A stretch of DNA of 64,000 nt from Heracleum sosnowskyi. Taxonomy: Eukaryota > Streptophyta > Magnoliopsida > Apiales > Apiaceae. Shown here piece by piece: positions 1 through 9,989 of the stretch (its first letter is position 1; the number at the start of each line of letters is the position of its first letter). The translations under genes were made by a program, and so were the position numbers. The stretch is taken from positions 119,684,674 through 119,748,673 of the forward strand of contig CM061243.1 of the NCBI GenBank assembly GCA_030848705.1. The letters are read 5' to 3'. Under the pieces are notes generated by a model. It saw only the letters and a list, made by a program, of their open reading frames with translations, was not told the DNA's origin and did no database searches.

Positions 1-280
1 TGTTAAGACTAGCGTTGTCATTAAATTCTAGATGACCAGAGGCGAGAGCTTCCGCAACCACCCTCTCACGCTCAGTTACGGTACCGGGAGTCAAAGGAGG
101 CGACTCGTGAGTCTCCTCTCTCCCCTCGTCCTCAGAAAAACTAAACCCCGAGCCAGTTTCGGCATCAGGAAGATCTAAATAATTCAAATCGAAAAGGGGA
201 TCGAGAGTTTGATCTACCGATAAGTTTATGTGAGAATCTTGACTAACGGTGGCCTCAGACGAATTGGATGGGACAGACAT
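1..280 (-). CDS. Unknown acidic ORF, cut by the window edge; antisense to its host retroelement
   Basis: An open frame starts at an ATG at 278-280 on the minus strand and runs off the left edge, giving at least 93 residues. It begins MSVPSNSSEATVSQ and is rich in Asp, Glu, Ser and Thr, with no recognised domain, signal peptide or membrane segment. It lies in the internal region of an LTR retrotransposon whose 3' LTR (737-991) and polypurine tract read on the plus strand, so this ORF is antisense to that element and close to its 3' end. Some plant Ty3/Tat-lineage elements are known to carry an extra antisense ORF at this position, which is the most attractive reading, but the lineage of this element cannot be seen here. 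A captured host gene is the alternative. Confidence 0.45.
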   Translation of the reverse strand, partial: MSVPSNSSEATVSQDSHINLSVDQTLDPLFDLNYLDLPDAETGSGFSFSEDEGREETHESPPLTPGTVTERERVVAEALASGHLEFNDNASLN

Positions 281-707
281 GGCGTAGAATACTAGTGGTA
301 ACGAAAGGTAGGACAATTAAAAATAAAAAAGAGAGAGAGGGAATACTAAAGTATGAAAAACGAAAGGAAAAGGGGGTGTACCTGTGGGAGAGAAGGAATG
401 ACGATGAACAAAACAGCCTCACAAACCACTACAAAGAAAGGAAACACTACCCAAGGCAAGGGAAGTCGAAACGCCACAACCAAACTCCGGGTTCCGTACA
501 GGTGGCAAAAATAAAATAGAATAAAAAAAAAAAGTAATACAGGAAAACAATTAGAAATATTTTATTCCCTTATTTTTTTTCTTTTTCTTTTAACTTTGTG
601 GATAGCTTAATTTCTCTGACTTTTGTTATTTGACTTTCTTTTCTTCTACTATTCATTTCTGGCTTATATTTCAGGGACCAGCTAATCTAAAAGATATAGC
701 TCTCAAC

Positions 708-731
708 AAAGGGGGTGGGGGGGGGGGGGGG
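708..731 (+). other. Polypurine tract of LTR element
   Basis: An almost pure purine run, mostly G, ends five bases before the TGTTGGG start of the LTR. Its place immediately 5' of an LTR on the plus strand marks that LTR as the 3' copy and sets the orientation of the element. The long G run may vary in length. Confidence 0.7.
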
Positions 732-736
732 ACAAA

Positions 737-991
737 TGTTGGGTCATAGCCCACTTCTCAAACAAGGCTTAAACATTAGTTTGTATATAGGCCCGCTTTG
801 TAATAGGCCCAATTAGAAGAAAGCCCAATTGTAAACTCTCCCTATAAATACCCCCAACCCCCACATTAAAAGGGGTTGGAAAATTAGACTAAGGAGATGA
901 CCTCCTAAGAATGTATTATTGTATTAACTCCACTTTATGATAATAAGAGAGAGACTTGATCATTGTTTCATATACGGTTTTACATTCAACA
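737..991 (+). mobile_element. 3' LTR (255 bp) of an LTR retrotransposon entering from the left
   Basis: It starts TGTTG and ends CAACA, a perfect 5-bp terminal inverted repeat, and contains a TATA box (TATAAATA, 843-850). It follows a polypurine tract. The sequence directly after it (from 992, CTCATATACAG) matches the sequence downstream of the second receptor remnant at about 34760, where TCTCATATACAG is continuous. This shows that the element landed in an already duplicated receptor locus and predicts CTCAT (992-996) as the target-site duplication; the other side is outside the window. The internal region (about 281-707) holds no convincing coding sequence apart from the antisense ORF at the edge. 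Confidence 0.75.
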
Positions 992-1029
992 CTCATATAC
1001 AGCTATACTTTATATCTTGTTTAGATGAT

Positions 1030-2300
1030 TCATGAACACTGGGTGAGCATACTTTTGCATTTGGGTAAATGGATTACCACCTTGTCGAACTCTATTTGGC
1101 ACTACATCCAGGAGCTAATTCATAGTTTCTAATGTCATTGCATCCTAATGTCAACCATTTCTTATAGCACAGACCTAATTCATAGTTTGTTACAGTAGCT
1201 CACAGATTAAGGACCTCACGATATCAATACTAAACACAAACATGTTATACAGCGCACAAAAGTATAACAGATTCCCTCCATTGCATGTATCAGTTGGCAG
1301 TTCCCCGGATAACTGATTCTCGGACAAATCAATAGCAATCAGAGGCGACCATTTCCCTAGATCTTTTGGAACTTGTCCTGTCAGGGAATTGCCATATAGA
1401 GATAATATTTTCAACGTTGTTGAATTGGAAACCACTTCAGGGATCCTTCCTGTGAGGCTGTTATTGTAAAGTTGCAGGACCTCAAGCTTTGGAAGGCTAC
1501 ATATAGAATTAGGCACTTTTCCGCGGTAAGATTTCCAAGCTCCTCGGGTATTTCACCAACAAGTTGATCGTAATAAAGCTCAAACATTCGAAGCAGACCA
1601 ATTTGTGCTGGAATCTTACCTATAAAGAAGTTCCCACTTAATTCGAGATCAACAAATGATGTCATGTTCCCTACACACGCTGGCATTTGACCTCGAATCT
1701 TGCATGTTGATAGTATCATGTACTTAAGTTTTGTCAGCTTGGAGAAGTTGTCAGGCAATTGCCAAAAGTTAAAACCACGATTTTCGTTGAAATTCAGCAA
1801 CTCAAGATTGGTGAGATTGGTGACAGATGAGGGAAATTCACCCGTGAAGTAATTGTTTGACAAGTCTAGCATCTTCAATGACATCAGCGATGAAAGGTCT
1901 CTGGTAGAGTTCCAGTGAGATACGTGGAGGTCATGTTTGGCTCTTCGAGGGAAGAACAGTTGGTGATGCTGTCTGGAAATTTGCCATGTAGGTGGTTGTG
2001 TCCAAGACAAAGAATGCGCAACTCAGGAAAATAAGTGCATACATCTTCTGGAAAACGTCCAGACAGTGACCACCCTGAGACATCAATCTTCACGACATAA
2101 CCAAAATTATTGCATTCGATACCTGTAAAGTTGCAAGCTGGTTTTGATCCAATTACATCCCAACCAGCCAACAAGTTCCCGGAAAGAGACTTTTTCATGA
2201 GTCTCAAGAATCGAGTCTGATCATCACTAGGGGCAGCTTCAAGTCTTAAGATTGATAAAGAAAGAAGTAAAATAGTAAAGGAGAAAAGATACTGAGCCAT
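1030..2300 (-). pseudogene. CEPR1-like: CEPR1-like LRR receptor kinase remnant 1 (N-terminal ectodomain)
   Basis: Three minus-strand frames together resemble the N-terminal half of CEPR1/XIP1-type receptors, which in Arabidopsis perceive C-terminally encoded peptides. In order there is a hydrophobic signal peptide (MAQYLFSFTILLLSLSIL), the cysteine-containing N-cap (CNFTGIECNNFGYVVKIDVS) and leucine-rich repeats such as LSGNFFIGKIP and LQLYNNSLTGRIP. Frame changes occur near 1906 and near 1515-1545, and part of one LRR is missing near 1600. Similarity ends near LLYFCALYN (about 1250); the remaining LRRs, membrane segment and kinase are absent. About 1000-1035 matches sequence downstream of remnant 2, so an internal deletion joined N-terminal LRRs to the 3' flank. 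It is not expected to make a working receptor. A truncated ectodomain transcript remains possible because the start and promoter side look intact. Confidence 0.8.
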
Positions 2301-2460
2301 GTGAGAGGATGTATAGAGATATTATATGTTTTTGGGAGAGAAGTTGCTCTTTTTTGTTGTTGCAAATGAGTAGAAGAAGAGAAGAGATATATAAATGGCA
2401 TGAGATCATTGAGTGCGGTAGACAGTAGTAACAAAAACTTCAGAGTAAAATGTCGTATTT
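2301..2460 (-). promoter_or_regulatory. 5' flank/promoter region shared by both receptor remnants
   Basis: Directly upstream of the remnant 1 start codon, a stretch including GGGAGAGAAGTTGCTC and the following TTTTTTGTTGTTGCAAATGAG matches 35316-35440 with few changes. The two remnants therefore share their 5' flank although they keep different coding parts. No specific factor site is claimed; the match shows common descent, not activity. Confidence 0.5.
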
Positions 2461-2530
2461 AATACACAAGGCTAAATAATCAAAGAGGAGCATTAGCTTT
2501 ATTATACAACATTGTGCTTGTATAAATTTA

Positions 2531-3640
2531 GAGCCGGCTAAACTTAAAATTATTGTTTATGACTTAAAAATTGCTTAAAGTGATAAGTAAAATGTAAAAA
2601 ATTTAAGTTAATATCTATTTGAATAATTTTATGTTACAAGTGACTTATGAATTATTAAAATTTTAATAATAAAAATAAATTTGATAAATAATACATTTGA
2701 ACGGTTATATTACTTTTTTAAAAAAAATAAGTGATTCAAAAAGGGTTGATAGGCTAAAACATAATCGAACTGACCCAAAATTTGCAATTGGGTTAGTGAA
2801 CTTAAAAAACTTGCATTTACATAACTCAAGGAATTAAAACTTTCATTTAGGTAACTAGCTTTAACATCACTAACATAATAAAAACTGAACTTGCAACTTA
2901 CAAAACTGAACTCAGCCCAAACTTGCATTTACATTACTAGATTAATAAAAACTTGTAACTAGGGGCACTGAATAAAATTAACTTGCAACTGGGGTACTGA
3001 ACAAAAATAAACTTGCAATCTCTCTCATCTCTCAATCTCTCATCTCTTTCAATCTCTCTCCTCCTCAATCTCTCTCCTCTCTTCATCTCTCTCTTCTCTC
3101 TCAATCTCTCAATCTTTCACAATATCTCTCAATCTAACAATCTAATCCCGAATACTATAATATAATTTTAACATAATTATCTTTTTTATGATTTTGGATA
3201 AGTACAAAGTTGATTTCAATTGTTATTTTTATATTAAAAACTAAATTATTAATTTTAATTGAGTAAATAAATGTATATAAATGAAAATATGTGATATTTT
3301 ATAATTTTTTGACTTTGATTACCCAATTGCAAGTTGAGGATCAGTTCAGTTATTTGATTGCAACTTTTTATTAGTTCAGTTGGTTAATTACAAGTTTATA
3401 TTAGTTCAGTTAGTCGAGTGAAAGTTTTTTGAGTTCAGTAACCCAATTGCAAGTTTTGGGTTAGTTCAATGATGTTTTAGCCTATTAACCCTTCAAAAAA
3501 GTACCTCCTACCGATTTCTGACTTTAAGCTATTTTTTTAATTTTAAGTCATTTTCTGATTTATTACACAAACGGATATTTTTCAGCTTAAAATCAAAAAT
3601 CATTTTAAGCTCCGGTTTAAAGCCGGAGCCAAACAGGCTC
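2531..3640. mobile_element. PIF/Harbinger-like non-autonomous TIR element (1110 bp)
   Basis: The element starts GAGCCGGC and ends GCCAAACAGGCTC, with related subterminal inverted sequences (AACTTAAAATTA-type on the left; its complement TTTTAAG-rich on the right). It is flanked on both sides by TTA (2528-2530 and 3641-3643), the 3-bp target duplication typical of PIF/Harbinger and Tourist elements. The flanks resemble the sequence at the second duplicated locus (about 35610-35650), which lacks this element. It has no transposase ORF and is interrupted by another element. Confidence 0.6.
2743..3491. mobile_element. Nested TIR element (749 bp) with long inverted repeats and 8-bp TSD
   Basis: The left end GGGTTGATAGGCTAAAACAT is mirrored by ATGTTTTAGCCTATTAACCC at the right end, and the inverted similarity continues for well over 100 bp on each side. 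Both sides carry TTCAAAAA (2735-2742 and 3492-3499), an 8-bp target duplication as made by hAT elements; Mutator-type MITEs make 9. The centre (about 3015-3130) is a CT-rich simple repeat of the ATCTCTCAATCTCTC kind. There is no coding capacity. The element sits inside the Harbinger-like element and is therefore younger than it. Confidence 0.7.
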
Positions 3641-3897
3641 TTATTATTTTCTCACATATTTAAATTCCGGCTAGTTTGATAGTTTCTTAAATTGCAATAA
3701 TATACCAACTTAAATAGCAGATGGATCAACTTAAACGTGCAAAACAAATTCCTCCAGTATACAACCCTGTTTTAAAACACGCAATCTACAATCTAGACAC
3801 CTTCACAATGGCATTCTATTCATTAGGTCTTACTCCGGGACTTGATTAACAAAAACATGAGATACATTTTAATTTCAGCAGGGGTTAAATTAAGCTT

Positions 3898-6800
3898 CTA
3901 CGCCTTAACTTTCTTCACAGCAGATAATACCGAGGTTGAAATTTTCATGTGCTTGAATAGCTTGCTTAGAGGAAAAAAAGCACCAGGTTTAGGTCCTTTC
4001 TCTTCTAAAGCCTGCAAGAAGAAAGACCTGTTACATATTGAAACAAAAGCTACAAATTTGATACCAACTTTCTTATTCCAATAAAAAAAAAACAAGATTC
4101 ATTTACTAAACCTAACAAGTCCAATTACCGTCAAAGTCTCAGCCTCCTTGAACTTATTTTCCAGACAATTCTCCAAATTGCGCCGGAATGTGCGAGTATC
4201 TTTTAAATTGAGTTCTTCCACTTTCCTCCCATCAAGTACTCTGCGACCAAATCAAATATGAAAACTATATTTTCTTGCACTAATATACCTGCACTAAAAT
4301 CAATGAAGAGAAGTGTTGTTACCTGAAGATTGTTTCTGCTAGAGCATTGCAACTTCTGATATCAAGACCATCATAATAGTTAAGGCTATCCATATATCCA
4401 AGAGGCATCTGTTTCACAGTCATATATTTTAATCTTTTGCAGTAAATCTATCTACGCAGAGGCACACACCCAATAACATTTACATATGGCAATACTAACA
4501 AAAATCCATTAAACAATAACATTTACACATGCCTATACTAACAGTAACGTATTTCCAAAAGATGACACAAATTAGTAATTTGAACTTCTCTGTTTGAACT
4601 TCCAAAGAACAGACAAACTAAACAAAGATAAGGACCAGAGCTGTTCAATACCCAAGGTGGCAGCCACGTATCCCAAAAATTTTCTTTTTTCCCCACATAT
4701 AACAGCCTACTAATTATATAGTTATATTTGTACAAAATTGCTCGACGTATTTTCATCCAAATGTTACAAATATACTGGATAAGACATATTTGTACATTTG
4801 ATATATTGGAAATTTCCCTTACCAGTGAGTTAAAAATCCCAGGCGGCTGAAATTTTGATGGGTCAACATACGAAAAGCTGTTTTTCAGGTACTGAGGTGC
4901 GACTGTGTTAACCTCGGATTTATCTGTGGTTTGAAAATTATTAAAATATCCAACAAAAATTAGGAAGATAGACGTTTCAGAAGTAGGGAAAAACAGTATG
5001 TCTGAAAATATAATACAGAAAAGGAGTTGAACTCCTAGGGAAATGCATTTCAAATTAAGCATCACACAACATGCTTCAGAAAAAATCAGACCAATCACTA
5101 ATGCGACCACATTTTTCAGAAATAAAGATCTAGAAAGAATGGGAACCTTGTGAGCCTTCCAAACTGCCATCACTAGGTTCGCCGGTTAACTGTTGTTTCT
5201 GCAAGGAAAAGAACATGCAATATGACTGAAAAACGAAAACAAAAGAAAAGGACACAACTTCAACATGATGAGGCTTAGGGAACGAGTTGGGTTTCTAAAA
5301 CCACAGAAATAATAAGGATACCGCAAACAAGTAGAAAAGAATTGCGGGTGCGTGAGACATGAAACATTGATACTCCATGAGGAAAATGAATCCTTGTACT
5401 AGAAATTAATGATGTGAGTTAGACTCACAATTATTTTTATATACTACATAAACTCCTAGTATGATCAGTTTTATACCTCTAATTTATATTTTATTTTTCC
5501 TGATTTGAGATTAATTTGAAATTGGAGTTTATGTATAATTTATATATAATTTGATACCGAAAAGAGTTTGCAAAAATTTGAAGCCCGATTCATCCCTACC
5601 ACATAATCTTGGAGTAATTTATAAGCCCAGAATTAAAAAGAGCTTCACCCGTTAAGGTCTCTTTTTCAAAATCAGCCACAGAAAGTCCCTTTGTATCCAT
5701 AAAAACCCGCAAACCAGCAATTTTCTTACGCAAGACAATTAATCCAGTTCTTTCTTCTCGATTGATAGCAAACACAGCCCTAGCCACAGGATTCACCGTG
5801 TTTCTCTCCATAGCTCTCTCTTCATCAGAGAAAATGGTCTCCGCTTCCGACAAAGAGTCCTCAGCATCCGTTACCACCACTGGAATGTCACCTAGGGCAC
5901 CAAATTGAACCTTGGTACCCCCAAAATCAGTTCTACCCGCATTCAGACCCTCACCCAAGGGATTACCCACTCCTACCTCCGGTGAGAAACAATCATCCTC
6001 CAAACCAACAAGGACAGATCCCTCTTGCATAAAAGCTGGAATGCCATCAGAATCACAATTCGACCCTTGACATTGAAACCACGCGAACAACAATAAGAGA
6101 AGAAAAAATTATTAATATATGTATATAAGAAATATAGTGTTTAGGTAGGGGATAAGATGAAGAGGTGGATTCGTGAAATGATAGTGTAGATCTGATGAAA
6201 TTGGTGTGTGAGAGATGGCGATTGCGAGAAAATGGTGTATTAACCTAGAGAGAAGGGAGAGGAAGTATCCAGAGAGAGAAACATTTTTTTACTTTTCCGT
6301 ATCAAATTATATATTTAAGTTTTTCGTACGTGTACTATTTCTTAGCATAGTTTCTTAATTGTGTGATTTTGTGATTACTTAGCATAGTTGAAACCGTTCC
6401 ATCTTTCAATTACTTGATTGAACATCCAGATTTTATGCGTGTTGTAGAAGACAACTGGTCTTAAACGGGTTAAGGTTGGATTAAAGGCTTTAAACTCGAA
6501 GGTGGGTAGCTTATATGCCCTGGTTTGTTCTACTAGAGCAGCCCTTCTCCCTTTCCAGCAAGATCTGCCGTTATCTCCAACTAGTGATCAGCTTGTAACG
6601 GCGAACAAACTTATTAATGCTTTCTCGGATGCTCTTAGCAAGGAGGAATGTATCATAAGGCAGAAATCTCGTGTGAAGTGGTTGAAAAATGGTGATGGTA
6701 ATAATAAATTCTTCTTTTCTTCATGTAAGAACAGAGGGAATACTGACAAAGTGACATCTTTATATGATAATGATGGTATTCTTCGTGAGACCCGCGAGGA

Positions 6801-9556
6801 GATTGCTTCGATTGCGGTTTCCTTTTACACACACCTGTTGGGTGGCCGTAGGCCTGTACATAAGCTTCCTGCAGATATTGTTTTGCCAACCAATATGTCA
6901 TCTCAAGTCGCTGCTCTTTCTGCTCCTTTCAGAGGAGGAAATTCTTAAGATGTTCAAAATAGTGGCTAAGAATAGGAGCCCTGGTCCAGATGGATTTACT
7001 GTAGAGTTCTTTCTTGCCACTTGGAGTACTATTGGTCGTGAGGTTGTTGCTGGCATCTTGCATTTCTTTGGCACTCTTAAGCTTCCGCGTATTGTTAATT
7101 CTGCGCTATCTCACTTGTGCCCAAGATACCAACTCCTAGTGAAATGAGTCACTTTCGCCCTATTTCTTGTTGCAATGTAATATACAAGTGCATCTCGAAG
7201 CTGCTGTCCTCTAGACTCGAACTTGTTATTCCTGGTCTGATTCCCCCTATGCAATCTACGTTTGTTCCAAACCGTTCCATCGGTGACAATGTGCTTCTTG
7301 AACAAGCTCTTTACAAGGGCTATCATTTAGCTTCAGGGGCAGCCGCTTGCATATCTAGCTTGAATCTTTAATCTCTTCCGACTTGGCAAAATAGGAACAT
7401 ATATTTCTCTCACCAATGATTTACAGGGATATACAATCTCTAATGCATCAACAGATCCTCATTCTTCATGTTATTATCAATTCAAGCATTTAATAGTAGA
7501 GTGATAAGAACTCTAATTTGAGAATCAATCACTTCCACAAATTAGATTTCTAATAACACTCTAAACTTATATACAAGTATATGATTTGGGATCTATAAAA
7601 CAGAAAAAGTATCCATAATCTTTATTTTGCAACCCTGACATGTTAGAGTATAATTAAAACATGAATTAACACCTCCAAATACATACCTTCCCTAGGTGTA
7701 AGTAGACCCAATTTATACAGCCTTTCCTATTGTCATTAATTACATGACTCCTCCCTCCTAGTACTTCATTTGATTACTTCCCTTTTCGTATCCAGAAGCC
7801 TCTGTTATTCTTTTTTATATACATTAAAGTAATAGTTTCATTATTTACTATGTAAACTGGCACTCATCAGGAAACCCCTCCCTATGGTGCCGCGTGTTCC
7901 TAATGTGGCTAAATGTTAGTACTACCTTCATACTTCTGTTTCATTATTAGTTATAACTAGTTTAATAAGGAATATATTAAAGCTTCCTAAAAATTCTGCC
8001 TTCCTTTATATCCGGTTATTACTATAATTTCCCTATTCTAACTTTCATTTTTCAATGTATACCAAACGTAAATATATTTAACACTTTATATTAGCTCCAT
8101 AAAAATTGGTAATATTTGTGGATATTACATTAATGCTTAATATTAAGCAATTTTAAGCAAAAGAGGAACCTAGCCGTGTTTAATATACAATTTTATTTTT
8201 TGTTGTTGTAGAGAAGTAAGTTTGCAAATGTATTAACAAAAGTAATCAAAGAGGATAGAACAAAACATACCACATCAAAGCGATAAATATCACCCTTCTC
8301 AGCAGACTCCAATAAAGTCCTAACAGCATCCATTTCCTTGAGCTTTATTCTGCAGTTGTCATATTCCTCGGGATTCAGAGAGGCAGATAACTGAATGCCC
8401 TCTTTAATGAGAGATGCGGATCTAGTTGCAACAAGCAAGCGCAAATTCATGGGGACCCCAGAATGAAGCTCGAGAGGTATGTCAGGAGTAGTTATATTCA
8501 TCCTAGAGAAATCAATGGGATAGGAAGAAGCCATGTTCAACAAAGCAGCGAGCTCAGCAACCTTCCCTTGAAGTGAATACTCCATAACGAGATGACGAAT
8601 TCGCGGGGTAATACACGCAAGAATAGTAATGTTGAACATGAGTGATTTCTGCGGTTGAAGTCAAAATAAGACATATACGTAATTTGGTGTGTCACTTAAA
8701 AAAGAAAAGTACCATTTTAGCGTTGTTGGCATGAAACATGGAAAGCAGCTCAGGTACGGACATTTGAGGAGTCCAAGGAATAAAATTTCTGCAGAATGTA
8801 TAATTGATTAAATAATACTAGTAGGTACTCAGAGTACGATGTTGGCCGCGCAACACCCGTTTAACTCCACATTAGTATAATATTGTCCGCTCTGGGCCAT
8901 GGTCAAGCCCGCACGGATTTGTTTTTGGCTCCTCCCAAAAGACCTAATACTAATGGAGTTGTTTTTGGCTGTTTATATTCAAGATAATTCTTTTTATCTT
9001 ATCGATGTGGGACTTGGGTTGACACCCACTCTACATGATAGGAAACATAAACAAGAAATGAGTATACCTGCTCAATACTTTAAGAGCCATTTCCAGTGGA
9101 GTGAGACCGTAAAAAGGTGAACCGGGATCACCACAACATTTCACATCAAGCTTAGCTCCATACAATCCAATTAATTTATGAATTAAGAAACTGGAGGATG
9201 TCATAACAGCAAGGTGGAGGGGGAACATGCCATCTATGATAGGAGCGTTAATTTCGATACGAGGGGTATGTCGGGATGTAAGAATCCAAAATTCTGCTTC
9301 CCCGTAAATCAACGTTGATACTATGGGTAACGATAAAAAGATATCATCAGAAGGATCACCATTTAATTTATGCCTTTCTAGATGTTCATTATAGACAGCA
9401 TGATCTTTCTTGCTAAAGCTCTTGATAATTTGATCTTCCAAATCGGAAAATAACTGCAAAACACAGACCTAATATTAACATTTGAGAGAATGCAAATGAA
9501 TCAACACACACACATAACTCTTAAACAAATAAATGATAAGGTACCTTTTCATCCAT
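3898..9556 (-). CDS. Ankyrin-repeat family gene A (at least nine exons)
   Basis: Splicing can be followed with GT-AG borders and a continuous frame: 9556-9545, 9453-9068, 8788-8713, 8648-8271, 5198-5147, 4923-4823, 4408-4323, 4240-4129 and 4011-3898, giving about 438 residues ending KKVKA. The second exon has an ankyrin-like helix pair (GMFPLHLAVMTSSSFLIHKL, then GLTPLEMALKVL). Later exons have no domain I recognise. Paralogues B and C share the exon borders and the C-terminal exon (ALEEKGPKP in A, ALEEKEPKR in C), so this is a real family. The start is uncertain: the frame stays open upstream of MDEK to about 9690 (KNRREQGRGTVRSDKDF), and B has two short exons before this point, so an upstream exon may be missed. 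The fourth intron is 3.07 kb and contains TE debris. Molecular function is unknown; ankyrin repeats suggest protein binding. Confidence 0.72.
5596..6093 (-). CDS. Unknown 165-residue ORF inside intron 4 of ankyrin gene A
   Basis: The ORF starts MLFAWFQCQGSN and is rich in acidic and small residues (DAEDSLSEAETIFSDEERAM). No domain or membrane segment is evident. It lies on the same strand as gene A but between two well-supported exons, beside an L1 reverse-transcriptase fragment of opposite orientation. It may be the C-terminal part of a LINE ORF1 or other TE ORF carried in with the insertion, or a retained captured fragment. It is unlikely to be an exon of gene A, because the frames of the flanking exons join without it. 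Confidence 0.3.
   Translation of the reverse strand: MLFAWFQCQGSNCDSDGIPAFMQEGSVLVGLEDDCFSPEVGVGNPLGEGLNAGRTDFGGTKVQFGALGDIPVVVTDAEDSLSEAETIFSDEERAMERNTVNPVARAVFAINREERTGLIVLRKKIAGLRVFMDTKGLSVADFEKETLTGEALFNSGLINYSKIMW
6385..7371 (+). pseudogene. L1-type LINE fragment (endonuclease-RT linker and first RT motifs)
   Basis: Three frames in succession (about 6385-6948, 6930-7120, 7117-7371) resemble plant L1 ORF2: HPDFMRVVEDNW, then SRVKWLKNGDGNNKFFF (linker before RT), then NRSPGPDGFTVEFF (RT block 0/1), then FRPISCCNVIYKCISKLLSS (RT block 2) and NRSIGDNVLLEQ. Two frameshifts separate them. The YADD catalytic block, the RNase H region and the 3' end are missing, and so are the endonuclease core and ORF1. 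It lies in intron 4 of ankyrin gene A, antisense to it. An old inactive insertion. Confidence 0.75.
7372..8270. other. AT-rich remainder of intron 4 of gene A
   Basis: No open frame, terminal repeat or recognisable element was seen between the LINE fragment and the exon ending at 8271. The base composition is that of plant intron or degraded TE DNA. Confidence 0.4.
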
Positions 9557-9752
9557 TGAATTGAGTGGACTCAACCCTTGCAGATATTCAAAATCTTTAT
9601 CAGACCTAACAGTACCCCTTCCTTGCTCGCGCCGGTTTTTACAATTATTCTTACGCTGGAGGCTGAGTATGGTCTGTTTGGCCGCTTTGAAGATTCAAGT
9701 GAACTGAAATTTTCGGGTTTTATAATTTAGAAAATGAGTCCAAAAAATTATA

Positions 9753-9965
9753 CTCCCTCCGTCCCCCTTAATTCTTTACATTAGGGACGAGGCTCGGCAC
9801 AAATTTGATTATTTTAATTTTTTTTTCTTCTTCTGAATAAAAATATAATATTTAAATTTCTATTTAGAAAAAAAAGTTTTAAAAATAAGTTGTAGAGCTA
9901 TAATTTATAGGAGCCTTAAAATAGTGTCAAACAGTGTAAAAAAAATGTAAAAAAATGAGAGGGAT
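9753..9965. repeat. Possible degraded Stowaway-like MITE end
   Basis: The sequence after TA at 9751-9752 is CTCCCTCCGTCCC, the canonical Stowaway terminus. The expected inverted end is only weakly visible near 9950-9968 (GAGAGGGATAGGG). It is either an old element or a one-ended fragment. Confidence 0.3.
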
Positions 9966-9989
9966 AGGGTGAACATCATTTTGTGATAC

